The notes under the pieces: model-generated | Databases searched by the model: none | What the model saw: the letters and a program-made list of their open reading frames with translations, nothing else | What the model was told of the DNA's origin: nothing | Shown here: in pieces, positions 16,503 to 24,609 of the stretch | Numbering within the stretch: the stretch's first letter is position 1 | How the letters are laid out: every line of letters starts with the position of its first letter | Source of the DNA: an uncultured Bacilli bacterium | GTDB lineage: Bacteria; Bacillota_I; Bacilli_A; RF39; UBA660 | Assembly (NCBI GenBank): GCA_910586295.1 | Contig: CAJUGE010000016.1 | Span: 1 to 61,375, forward strand | DNA length: 61,375 bases | Direction: 5' to 3' | Made by a program: the position numbers and the translations under genes

Positions 16503-17186
16503 GTGACAGTAAGGAAAATTAGAAGAAGGGTATTTAATTTTAAAAAATTCTTTTGTTTTTTACTGTTTTTGGGTGTCTTTGTTTTTATAGGATATTATTT
16601 TAGTAAACAACCTATTAAAAATATTGTGGTGTTAGGAAATAATTATATAAGTGATGAAGAAATTATAGAGACTGCCAGACTAGAAGAATATCCATCTTTT
16701 GTTACTACATTATCTTCTTCTATAAAAAAAAGAATTAGTAAAATACCTATTATTAAGGATGTTCAAATAAAAAAAAGTTTTGGCTATGTTTTAACTATAG
16801 AAATAGAGGAATACAAAGTGTTCTTTAATATAAGAAGTTCTAATGAATATATGTTAGATGATGGAAGTAAACTTAGTGAGTTACCTTATCTTATAAGTGT
16901 TCCTATTTTGATTAATTATGTTCCAGATGACAAGTTAGAAAAACTTACTATGAAATTTAGTAATGTAGACTATGATACAATTTTGAAAATTAGTGAGATA
17001 GAGTATACACCTACTGATTATGATAGTGAAAGATTTTTGTTCTATATGAGAGATGGAAATGAGGTTTATGTTACTCTTAATAAAATAAAAGAATTTGGTA
17101 ATTATTCTAAGATAAAGAGTCAATTAGGAACAAAGAAAGGAATACTTTATTTAGACAGTGGAAATTATTTTGAAATAAAGGAATAA
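16503..17186 (+). CDS. ftsQ: Cell division protein FtsQ/DivIB
   Basis: The 227-residue protein starts with GTG at 16503, preceded by AAGGAGAGAT. It has a short basic cytoplasmic tail, one membrane helix at about 18-35, then a POTRA-type domain (KQPIKNIVVLGNNYISDEEI) followed by the FtsQ beta domain (IKKSFGYVLTIEIEEYKV; YMLDDGSKLSEL). FtsQ/DivIB sits in the divisome outside the membrane and bridges early and late proteins. The FtsL and FtsB partners are not beside it. It is followed by a terminator. Confidence 0.88.
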   Translation: MTVRKIRRRVFNFKKFFCFLLFLGVFVFIGYYFSKQPIKNIVVLGNNYISDEEIIETARLEEYPSFVTTLSSSIKKRISKIPIIKDVQIKKSFGYVLTIEIEEYKVFFNIRSSNEYMLDDGSKLSELPYLISVPILINYVPDDKLEKLTMKFSNVDYDTILKISEIEYTPTDYDSERFLFYMRDGNEVYVTLNKIKEFGNYSKIKSQLGTKKGILYLDSGNYFEIKE

Positions 17187-17246
17187 GCAATTTATTGTTT
17201 GAAAAATGAAAATTTTAGTCTAGTGTATCGTTGTGAAAATTTGTAT

Positions 17247-17279
17247 GCCTAACTGCAATTTGGTTAGGTGCTTTTCTTC
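17247..17279 (+). terminator. Terminator after ftsQ
   Basis: CCTAAC (17248-17253) pairs with GTTAGG (17263-17268), followed by TGCTTTTCTT. Confidence 0.7.
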
Positions 17280-17312
17280 AAAAGAATAGTGATAAATTTA
17301 GTACTAAAAGTA

Positions 17313-17341
17313 TTGATTTTTTTATAAAAATGTTGTATATT
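17313..17341 (+). promoter_or_regulatory. Promoter of the Mn pyrophosphatase gene
   Basis: TTGATT, 17-nt spacer, TATATT, about 30 nt before the ATG. Confidence 0.55.
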
Positions 17342-17371
17342 ATTATAGTTTTAAAAGAGGGGAAGTATATT

Positions 17372-18991
17372 ATGGAAAAAGTCTATGTTTTTGGCCACAT
17401 GAATCCAGATACAGATTCAGTGTGTGCTGCTATAAATCTTGCAAATTTAAAAAGAAGTTTGGGAATACAAGCTGAAGAAAGAGTTTTAGGTCCAATAAAT
17501 AAAGAAACTAAATTTGTACTTGATTATTTTAAAGTAAAAGAACCTAAATATTTGAACGATACTAAGTTAAGAATAAAAGATATTAAATATAGAAAAAATT
17601 GCTTTTTGAGCGAATATACTTCAATTAAAGATGTATATGACTATATGCTTAAAGTAAATACAACAGCTGTCGCCATAGTTAACAACGAAAAACAATTAGT
17701 AAACTTGATTACTGCTAAAGATATCTTAAAAAGGATTTTATATCCTGAAAGTGATGAACTTAGGACAAGTTATCAAAATTTAATAAATACTCTTTCTGGC
17801 GAAGAAATAGTGCATATTGATGATGAAATTTGTGGAAAAGTAACCGCTGCATCATTTGCTCACTCTACTTTTGAAAGTCAAATTGAGCTTGGTAGAGATG
17901 ATATTCTTATAGTAGGAGATAGACATTACATTATTGAACTTGGTATTAAGTCCAAAGTTAAGTTAATTATCATTATTGGTGCTGCTCAAATAAAAAAAGA
18001 ACATATAAAAGAGGCTAAAAAGAATAGAGTTAATATTATTAGAACTAATTTGAAATCTTTTGAGACTGCAAGACTAATTGTATATAGTAACTATATTAAA
18101 AACATTCTAAACAAAAAAGAACCATATTATGTACATGACAAAGATTGCTATGATGATTTTATACAGTGGAGTGCTCCTTTAAAAATAGACAGTTTTCCTG
18201 TTGTCGATAAGACTGGAAAATGTTTGGGATTGCTTAGAAAGAGTGAAATAGATAAATTAAATAAGAGAAAGGTGATTTTAGTTGACCACAACGAGCCTGA
18301 GCAAAGTGCGATTGGACTAGATGAAGCAGAAATTGTTGAAATAGTGGACCATCATAGAATTGGAAGAGTAAGTACTAATCAACCAATAAACTTTAGAAAT
18401 ATGACTGTAGGTAGCACTAACACAATACTTTATTATTTATATCAAGAGAATGGTGTTAAGATTTCTAGAGAAACTGCAGGACTTATGATGTCAGGTATTA
18501 TTTCTGATACTTTATTTTTAAAGAGTCCTACTACTACTGAAAAAGATAGTAAAGTTGTTAAAAGCTTGAGTAAAATATGTAAAGTTAAACCAGAGAAATA
18601 TGCTATGGAAATGTTCAAAGCTGGTACTAGTTTAGATGGACTTACTAAGGAAGAAATTGTTACAGGAGATTTAAAAACATTTGAAGTTTCTTCAAGCAAA
18701 ATAAGTGTTAGTCAAGTATTTACAATGGATTATGAAAGTATTCTTTCTTCAGTAAATGACTATTTGAATGTTATTGAAAAAGAAAAGATGGATAATAAAG
18801 TTGATAATTTTATTTTCGTCATTACAGATATTGTGAATGATGGAAGTTATATTTTGTATGACAAATCTAGTACAGAAATAGTAAAACGTGCTTTTGGTAT
18901 GAAGAAAGTGGAAGAGGGATTTTTTGTTGATGGTGTAGTTAGTAGAAAGAAACAAATTGTTCCTAGTATAATAGATGCTTTAGAAAACTAA
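17372..18991 (+). CDS. ppaC: Manganese-dependent inorganic pyrophosphatase with CBS-DRTGG insert
   Basis: The start is ATG 17372, preceded by AGAGGGGAAG, not the longer frame from 17330. The 539-residue product is a family II pyrophosphatase: DHH domain with GHMNPDTDSVCAAI at 7-20, VDHNEPEQS and VDHHRIGR, and a DHHA2 end with SRKKQIVP. Between the first metal-site motif and VDHNEPEQS lie about 230 residues holding two CBS modules and a DRTGG-like segment (GEEIVHIDDEICGKV), the arrangement known to be regulated by adenine nucleotides and diadenosine polyphosphates. It hydrolyses pyrophosphate from biosynthesis in the cytoplasm. It has its own promoter and a terminator overlapping its stop. Confidence 0.93.
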   Translation: MEKVYVFGHMNPDTDSVCAAINLANLKRSLGIQAEERVLGPINKETKFVLDYFKVKEPKYLNDTKLRIKDIKYRKNCFLSEYTSIKDVYDYMLKVNTTAVAIVNNEKQLVNLITAKDILKRILYPESDELRTSYQNLINTLSGEEIVHIDDEICGKVTAASFAHSTFESQIELGRDDILIVGDRHYIIELGIKSKVKLIIIIGAAQIKKEHIKEAKKNRVNIIRTNLKSFETARLIVYSNYIKNILNKKEPYYVHDKDCYDDFIQWSAPLKIDSFPVVDKTGKCLGLLRKSEIDKLNKRKVILVDHNEPEQSAIGLDEAEIVEIVDHHRIGRVSTNQPINFRNMTVGSTNTILYYLYQENGVKISRETAGLMMSGIISDTLFLKSPTTTEKDSKVVKSLSKICKVKPEKYAMEMFKAGTSLDGLTKEEIVTGDLKTFEVSSSKISVSQVFTMDYESILSSVNDYLNVIEKEKMDNKVDNFIFVITDIVNDGSYILYDKSSTEIVKRAFGMKKVEEGFFVDGVVSRKKQIVPSIIDALEN

Positions 18992-19003
18992 AGCATTTTT
19001 CTT
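18976..19003 (+). terminator. Terminator overlapping the pyrophosphatase stop
   Basis: TGCTTTAG (18976-18983) pairs with CTAAAGCA (18988-18995), which contains the stop codon, followed by TTTTTCTTTC. Confidence 0.8.
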
Positions 19004-19075
19004 TCTTTTAAAATTTTTAATTGTAAATTTTACTTTATTTTATTAATATTTGTATTATATTTATTCTCTTTGTAC

Positions 19076-19104
19076 TTTAAAAATTAGAAATTATTTGTTA
19101 TAAT
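19076..19104 (+). promoter_or_regulatory. Promoter of ftsA-ftsZ
   Basis: TTTAAA, 17-nt spacer, TATAAT; the -35 is weak. AGTGAGGGATGT precedes the ATG at 19131. Confidence 0.5.
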
Positions 19105-19130
19105 GATTATAGACAATAAGTGAGGGATGT

Positions 19131-20369
19131 ATGAAACAGATAATAACTAGTTTAGACTTAGGTTCTAATAGCATAAAAATTGTTGTTGGAGAAATATATA
19201 AAGATGAATTATTTGTTTTAGCATGTACAGAAGTAAGAAGTAAAGGAGTAAAGAAAGGTCTAATAATTGATAGTGACCAAACAATGGCTAGTTTAAAAGA
19301 GGCTATTAAGAGAACAGAAGATGTTTTAGGAATTAGGTTAGATAGCATTGTAATCGGTGTTTCATCTTATTATGCTGAATTTCAAAGAGGAGAGGGAACT
19401 ACAAATATTATTAGAGAAGAGAAGAAAATACTAGGAGAAGATATTACCAGAGCACTTCAAGAAAGTGTTTATAATAAAATAGGTCCAAATTTAGAACTAG
19501 TGAGTGTTACTCCTGCTGAGTTTCTTGTTAATGATAAAGAATTAGTTAAAGATCCTAAAGGAATGGAAGCTTATAAATTGTCTGTGTCTAGTATATTAGG
19601 TACAGTGCCTAAGAAAAATGTGTATACTTTGATTAATATTTTAGAAGCTTTAGGAATTAGAGTTGTAGACTTAGCATTTGGTGGACAAGCAGACTACTAT
19701 GCTTTTAGAAAAGAAGAGTATAAGGATAAGATAGGCGCTGTTATAAATATCGGTACTAATAAAACTGAGATAAGTATAGTTGCTGAGGAAATATTAGTTA
19801 GTACTGAAATTATAGATACTGGTGGAAGAAATATTGATAGAGATATAAGCTATATATATGATTTAGCTTTAGATGATAGTAAACAGATTAAAGAAAGTTT
19901 TGCTCTTGCACATAAGAGTGGAGCTAGTACATCAGAGATCGTTACATGCTTGACAAAAAATAATGAACATATTAAAATAAATCAGTATGAGGTAAGCGAA
20001 ATTGTCTATTCCAGAGTTAGAGAAATACTTGAAATGTCAAAAAAACAAATAAACCTCTTAACAAAAAAAGATATAAGTTATATAATAATAACTGGAGGTA
20101 CTACAGAGATAGATGGTTTTGATAAAGTTTTTGGCGAAGTATTTGGAAAGAATGTACAGATTACTAGGCTTGAAACTTTAGGAGTTAGAAATAATAGGTA
20201 TAGTACTGTACTTGGAATAATAAGATTATATTATGAGAAACTTAAATTTAGAAGTAAATTTGCTACTACAATAAGAGAAGAAGAACAAGAGAGTTTGTTT
20301 AGAGATAAGAAGAAAATAGATGGAAGTAGTTTGTTAGGAAAAGTTTATGGCTACTTTTTCGATAATTAA
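19131..20369 (+). CDS. ftsA: Cell division protein FtsA
   Basis: The 412-residue actin-like protein has phosphate-1 motif SLDLGSNSIKIVVGE at the N-terminus, the SHS2/1C insert (IIDSDQTMASLKEAI), phosphate-2 GAVINIGTNKTEISIV and the adenosine motif IIITGGTTEIDG. The tail LLGKVYGYFFDN is a short hydrophobic-basic helix fit for membrane anchoring. FtsA tethers FtsZ filaments to the membrane; ftsZ follows after 12 nt. Confidence 0.94.
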   Translation: MKQIITSLDLGSNSIKIVVGEIYKDELFVLACTEVRSKGVKKGLIIDSDQTMASLKEAIKRTEDVLGIRLDSIVIGVSSYYAEFQRGEGTTNIIREEKKILGEDITRALQESVYNKIGPNLELVSVTPAEFLVNDKELVKDPKGMEAYKLSVSSILGTVPKKNVYTLINILEALGIRVVDLAFGGQADYYAFRKEEYKDKIGAVINIGTNKTEISIVAEEILVSTEIIDTGGRNIDRDISYIYDLALDDSKQIKESFALAHKSGASTSEIVTCLTKNNEHIKINQYEVSEIVYSRVREILEMSKKQINLLTKKDISYIIITGGTTEIDGFDKVFGEVFGKNVQITRLETLGVRNNRYSTVLGIIRLYYEKLKFRSKFATTIREEEQESLFRDKKKIDGSSLLGKVYGYFFDN

Positions 20370-20381
20370 GGAGAGTGTGAT

Positions 20382-21446
20382 ATGGACAACACATTAGAAA
20401 TGTTACAAATAGCAAAAATAAAAGTTATAGGAGTAGGTGGAGGCGGATGTAATGCTGTAAACCGAATGATAGAAGATGGACTTAGAGGTGTAGAGTTTAT
20501 AGTTGCTAACACAGACCTACAAGTTCTTAATACCTCTTTAGCTGAAACTAAGTTACAGATTGGAATTTCTATTACAGATGGACTTGGTGCGGGTGCAGAT
20601 CCAGAGGTTGGTAGGGAAGCAGCACTAGAGAGTAGAAATGAAATAGAAGATGCTTTAAGAGGAGCAGATATGGTATTTGTAACTTGTGGTTTAGGTGGAG
20701 GTACTGGTACTGGTGCAGCACCTGTTATTGCAGAGATAGCACAAGGACTAGGGTGTCTTACTGTTGCTATAGTGACAAAACCGTTTAAATTTGAAGGTAA
20801 GAAAAGAATGGACCATGCTTTAGTTGGACTTGATGAACTTAAGAAGCATGTCGATACTTTTGTTGTTATTCCTAATGATAGATTAAGAGACATTATAGAT
20901 AAGTCAACCCCAATGACAGAAGCTTTTAGAGAGGTAGATAATGTACTTCGCTTAGGAGTTCAATCTATATCAGATTTGATAAGTGTTCCTGGACTTGTTA
21001 ACTTGGATTTTGCTGATGTTAAGGCAATTATGGAATCTCGTGGACAAGCTCTTATTGGTATAGGTGTAGGATTTGGAGAGAATCGAGCAATTGAGGCAGC
21101 TAAACAAGCAGTTTCTAGTCCTCTTCTTGAAACTACGATTTCTGGTGCGACTGATTGTATAATAAATATTACTGGCGGTAATAGTCTTACATTATTTGAA
21201 GCAGAAGATGCATCTGAAGTTATACGTGCTGCTGCAAATACTGATATAAATATTATCTTTGGTGCAGTAATTAATGAATCTTTATCTGATGAAGCAATTG
21301 TAACAGTTATTGCAACAGGATTTGAAGAAGAGAGTGCGCCACTTTATCAAACATATCAAACAACTCCTACAAAAGTTGATGTAGTTAGTGAGAGTAGTGA
21401 TGACGATGATGATTTGCCACCATTCTTAAGAAATAGAGATATTTAA
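20382..21446 (+). CDS. ftsZ: Cell division protein FtsZ
   Basis: The 354-residue tubulin homologue shows IKVIGVGGGGCNAVNRM, the tubulin signature GLGGGTGTGAAP near residue 105, and the T7 loop NLDFADVK that completes the GTPase site of the next subunit. After a short acidic linker (SSDDDDD) it ends in LPPFLRNRDI, the conserved C-terminal peptide that binds FtsA. GGAGAGTG precedes the ATG. It polymerises with GTP into the division ring. Confidence 0.97.
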   Translation: MDNTLEMLQIAKIKVIGVGGGGCNAVNRMIEDGLRGVEFIVANTDLQVLNTSLAETKLQIGISITDGLGAGADPEVGREAALESRNEIEDALRGADMVFVTCGLGGGTGTGAAPVIAEIAQGLGCLTVAIVTKPFKFEGKKRMDHALVGLDELKKHVDTFVVIPNDRLRDIIDKSTPMTEAFREVDNVLRLGVQSISDLISVPGLVNLDFADVKAIMESRGQALIGIGVGFGENRAIEAAKQAVSSPLLETTISGATDCIINITGGNSLTLFEAEDASEVIRAAANTDINIIFGAVINESLSDEAIVTVIATGFEEESAPLYQTYQTTPTKVDVVSESSDDDDDLPPFLRNRDI

Positions 21447-21487
21447 AAACTTCACTATTTGTGAGTTTTTTACTTTTTGGGGGATTT

Positions 21488-22393
21488 ATGGAAGTAATAG
21501 AGAAAATAGTAAATTTTTATAATAGAAGAATAGATGTAAATAAAGATAATTTGATTAATGCTGTATCTTTGATTTTAGGTGAAAATCTTAGAAATATTAC
21601 TACAGAGAAAGTAGAAACATTAATGCCTATATATGTAATCACTAGGGAAGGTATTGATAGGACATTAGAAACATCACAAATGCATTCACTTGATAGAAAA
21701 TTAATAGACTATCTTGAGAGTTACGTTCAAGAGCAGGATAAGTATTATTTAGGGTATTATGGATATTTGCAAAATTCTACTTTGGATTTAATAAATAGAA
21801 ATAATAGGAATTATGTTTTAAGTTATTATGAGGCTAGTAATAAGATAGCATTTCATTATGAACAAGATATTTTTGGCGATTTTATTTCTAAAGATCTATA
21901 TTATATCAATCATTTACTAATTTATATGGGAATAATAAAAGAGGGGAGACTGTTTAGATTATGTACTAGTGGTATTGTAAACGATGAGTTAACAACAGCT
22001 TATTCAACTATAATTAATGAATTATCTTTATTAATTATAATAGGACTGCATTCTAAGGATATTTTTGTTTTAGATAATAAATCTTTGGTTCCCGATATAG
22101 AAACACTAAAGAATTATGTTTCACTTAGTGTTATGTCTTTTTATAAGAGATTTTCAGATATTATATATTTATTTATAACAGATTTTAAAGGATTTCTGGA
22201 TTTAGTTGGAAAAGAAGAATTTTTGGATTTTTTCTATTTACTAAATGATAATGATATGGATTCTATAAATATTGTACTAGATAGGATGGAAGCTAATAAA
22301 AATAATTATATGTCTTTTAAGCCTAGTTATGTATTTGATTCAACTTTGATTGAAACATCTGTTAATAAATATAGAAGAAAGTTCGATAAATAA
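21488..22393 (+). CDS. Hypothetical protein downstream of ftsZ
   Basis: I place the start at ATG 21488, which follows GGGGGATTT; the frame is open from 21461. The 301-residue product is helical and hydrophobic in places (ELSLLIIIGLHSKDIFVLDN) but has no clear signal peptide or transmembrane segment. I do not recognise the family. It lies 41 nt after ftsZ and may be cotranscribed, and a strong terminator follows. Confidence 0.7.
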   Translation: MEVIEKIVNFYNRRIDVNKDNLINAVSLILGENLRNITTEKVETLMPIYVITREGIDRTLETSQMHSLDRKLIDYLESYVQEQDKYYLGYYGYLQNSTLDLINRNNRNYVLSYYEASNKIAFHYEQDIFGDFISKDLYYINHLLIYMGIIKEGRLFRLCTSGIVNDELTTAYSTIINELSLLIIIGLHSKDIFVLDNKSLVPDIETLKNYVSLSVMSFYKRFSDIIYLFITDFKGFLDLVGKEEFLDFFYLLNDNDMDSINIVLDRMEANKNNYMSFKPSYVFDSTLIETSVNKYRRKFDK

Positions 22394-22430
22394 AATTAGT
22401 GTACATTAATTTGCACACTAATTTTTTTGT
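22393..22430. terminator. Bidirectional terminator between converging genes
   Basis: AAATTAGTGT (22393-22402) pairs with ACACTAATTT (22415-22424), followed by a T-run on the plus strand. The plus gene's stop and the minus coat gene's stop (22418) are both inside it. Confidence 0.8.
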
Positions 22431-22663
22431 AATTTTTTTAATGTTTTATTAACTTCTGATGTATTTATATTAGAGATTACATACCAACCACATTCAGTCA
22501 TTTTTTGATATAGTTCATCTTGCATTTTGATAATTTCATCTAGATTAGATTTCAAAGCATTATGAACTGGCTTATTAGAACTTTCTAAAGAGCCATGAAC
22601 GTAGACTTCGACGGTACTTTTAAGAAGTAAAAGCATATTCTCCATAATTATTTTATCATTCAT
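22418..22663 (-). CDS. CotF-like spore coat protein
   Basis: The 81-residue product resembles the C-terminal half of coat F proteins: helical, with NALKSNLDEIIKMQDELYQK and then MTECGWYVISN, the 'MQ-D-(E/I)-Y-x-K-M-x-x-x-GWY' block typical of small clostridial and bacillar coat proteins. It overlaps the previous minus-strand gene, a second small coat-like protein, by 8 nt, so the two are translated together. In spore formers such pairs are made in the mother cell and deposited on the coat. Confidence 0.7.
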   Translation of the reverse strand: MNDKIIMENMLLLLKSTVEVYVHGSLESSNKPVHNALKSNLDEIIKMQDELYQKMTECGWYVISNINTSEVNKTLKKLQKN

Positions 22664-22847
22664 TTACTATATCCTCCATTACAGTCATTAATTTTTCTTT
22701 AAGTTTCTGATGTTTTTTTAGTTGTCCTTTCATAAATGTTATTAATGCTTTGTCTTCAAGATTTTCTATTGAAAGTGTAGTTATTTCAATTAAATTAGTT
22801 TCATGTTCTATAGCATCTTCCATATAAAGTAATTCTTTTTGTGTCAT
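22656..22847 (-). CDS. Small coat-associated helical protein, CotF partner
   Basis: The 63-residue product (MTQKELLYMEDAIEHETNLI) is two helices with many charged residues and ends VMEDIVNE. Short proteins starting MTQKELLY-LEDA are regularly encoded just before CotF-like proteins in spore-forming Firmicutes. AGGAGGAATTAAAAT precedes the ATG. No clear sporulation promoter could be picked out between it and the rpsD terminator. Confidence 0.65.
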   Translation of the reverse strand: MTQKELLYMEDAIEHETNLIEITTLSIENLEDKALITFMKGQLKKHQKLKEKLMTVMEDIVNE

Positions 22848-22893
22848 ATTTTAATTCCTCCTAGATGTAGTATTGACAAAAAAATTGATTTTA

Positions 22894-22930
22894 AACAAAA
22901 AAATAGCAAATTATTTCATTGCTATTTTTA
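22894..22930 (-). terminator. Terminator of rpsD
   Basis: On the minus strand AAATAGCAA pairs with TTGCTATTT (22901-22927), followed by a T-run. It ends the rpsD transcript before the coat pair. Confidence 0.8.
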
Positions 22931-23530
22931 CTATCTGTTATAGAATTCAACGATAAGAGATTCATTAACTTCAGCGTTAAGCTCTTCTCTTTCAGGATAT
23001 CTTACATAAGTACCACTCATTTTTTTAGCATCAAATGTAACAAAACTTACAGTTCCTAAATGTGATTCTAAACATTCCTTAATTACTGGATGGTTTTGTG
23101 AACTTTCGCGAACACTTACTGTATCCCCTGGTTTAACTTGATAAGATGGAATATCAACTCTTTTACCATTTACTAGGATGTGACCATGATTAACTATTTG
23201 ACGACTTGCTCTTCTAGTTTTTGCTAGTCCCATACGATAAACGATATTATCAAGTCTAGATTCTAACATAATAAGTAGATTAGTACCATGAATACCTTTT
23301 TTCTTACCAGCAGCTTCAAAAGTTTTTCTAAATTGTTTCTCAGTAAGTCCATACATTAATCTAACTTTTTGCTTCTCTTGTAATTGTATGCCATATTCAC
23401 TCAATTTTTTTCTACTAGTACCATGTTGACCAGGTGCACTTGTTCTTTTTCTTAGTTCTTTTCCGCTTTCTAGTGTACTAAAACCAAGACGTCTAGCTTT
23501 TCTATAAACTGGACCAGTGTATCTTGACAT
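22931..23530 (-). CDS. rpsD: 30S ribosomal protein S4
   Basis: The 199-residue protein starts MSRYTGPVYRKARRLGFS, contains the S4 RNA-binding domain (LESRLDNIVYRMGLAKTRRA, QIVNHGHILVNGKRV) and ends SLIVEFYNR. This is the zinc-free form, without N-terminal cysteines. S4 nucleates the 5' domain of 16S rRNA and in Firmicutes represses its own mRNA. It stands alone here with a long leader (23531-23693), AAAGGAGGACG before the ATG and a terminator. Confidence 0.97.
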   Translation of the reverse strand: MSRYTGPVYRKARRLGFSTLESGKELRKRTSAPGQHGTSRKKLSEYGIQLQEKQKVRLMYGLTEKQFRKTFEAAGKKKGIHGTNLLIMLESRLDNIVYRMGLAKTRRASRQIVNHGHILVNGKRVDIPSYQVKPGDTVSVRESSQNHPVIKECLESHLGTVSFVTFDAKKMSGTYVRYPEREELNAEVNESLIVEFYNR

Positions 23531-23693
23531 ATAAACGTCCTCCTTTCATATTTTTGAAAGAGATGTTTATCTTCAACCTTCTAAGTAGGGTGTCTATTTA
23601 GAGATTTTCACTAATGGCTTTAGTTACTTATCAATCATATGACAACAGACACGTTACATTAGTATTTGAAGTGGCCATTTCTTTCATTACTAA
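23531..23693 (-). promoter_or_regulatory. rpsD leader, probable S4 autoregulatory RNA
   Basis: About 160 nt of untranslated leader separate the promoter from rpsD. It contains the pairs GGCCACTT/AAGCCATT-like arms and AGAGATGTTTATC near the ribosome binding site, so it can fold. S4 leaders are a known class in Firmicutes; the match here rests on position and length rather than on a recognised consensus. Confidence 0.5.
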
Positions 23694-23722
23694 ATTATAC
23701 TAAAAAACTCCAGAAATATCAA
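23694..23722 (-). promoter_or_regulatory. Promoter of rpsD
   Basis: On the minus strand: TTGATA, 17-nt spacer, TATAAT. Confidence 0.75.
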
Positions 23723-23761
23723 GAGTTTTTAAAATTTTGTTGCTAATTTGATACTGTTTAG

Positions 23762-24418
23762 TTATTTTAATCTTGGACAATAAGTTTCTAGTATACTTTC
23801 ATCTTGTAATATTTGTTTATCACTTAATGTCTGATAACTACTCATACTTTGAAGACGCTCTTTAGTCGCACTAAATTCAAATAATGAAGTAACCTTAAAT
23901 GCTATTATAATAGAAGATATTAGATTTTGATTATTTAAATCGTATTCTTTACAAGCTATGTCTAGTAATATTTTGTAGAGTAAATTATAGTATTCATAGT
24001 TACTGTTCACTTTTGGAAAAATAAATGACATTTCCTTAGGATCTCCTCTTCTAGTGATTTGTTTAATATATTGACTATAATATTCTTTTAGTCTTCTAAA
24101 TATATCTTGTAACAACAATACTTCGCTAATAGTAAGATTGTTAAAATTATCTGTTCTACTTATAGCTATAAATCCTGTTTTAACAAGTTCTTCTACACTT
24201 CTATTTTTTCTAAAACAATAATCTTCTAAGTCATTTCCTCTTGTTTTGATTTTTACAATTTCTCTTGCTATAAAATTGACGATTTCATCATCACTTAATC
24301 CATAGCCTTTTAATCGCTTTTCTAAGGTTTGACTTGCTAAGTCCTTATTTAAGCCTAAATTAAGAAAACTAAAAATAATTTCTGAGGTAGGCATACTCTT
24401 TAAGCTAATGCTATTCAT
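23762..24418 (-). CDS. Hypothetical protein, 218 residues
   Basis: The product is soluble and helical, starting MNSISLKSMPTSEIIFSFLN and ending YCPRLK. A run of basic and acidic residues around FIAREIVKIKTRGNDLEDYC suggests a folded helical bundle, but no motif is recognised. AAGGGGGATAATT precedes the ATG. It is a single gene between rpsD and the divergent ezrA. Confidence 0.7.
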   Translation of the reverse strand: MNSISLKSMPTSEIIFSFLNLGLNKDLASQTLEKRLKGYGLSDDEIVNFIAREIVKIKTRGNDLEDYCFRKNRSVEELVKTGFIAISRTDNFNNLTISEVLLLQDIFRRLKEYYSQYIKQITRRGDPKEMSFIFPKVNSNYEYYNLLYKILLDIACKEYDLNNQNLISSIIIAFKVTSLFEFSATKERLQSMSSYQTLSDKQILQDESILETYCPRLK

Positions 24419-24609
24419 AAATAATTATCCCCCTTTAACGAATAAAATTGTATCATAAATTATACTATTTGTAAATAAAAAGTTGTTTATTTTGTACTTA
24501 TTTGTAAATTAAACGGATAACAAAAGTAAATTAAATTACTAAAATATAACTTTTTCTTTTAGAAAATATCAATCCATGGTAAAATACTATATAGAGAGTA
24601 GGTGACGTG

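Noticed and set aside
20366..20893. 175-residue minus-strand reading frame opposite ftsZ
   Set aside because: Shadow of the ftsZ codons; no ribosome binding site, low-complexity text.
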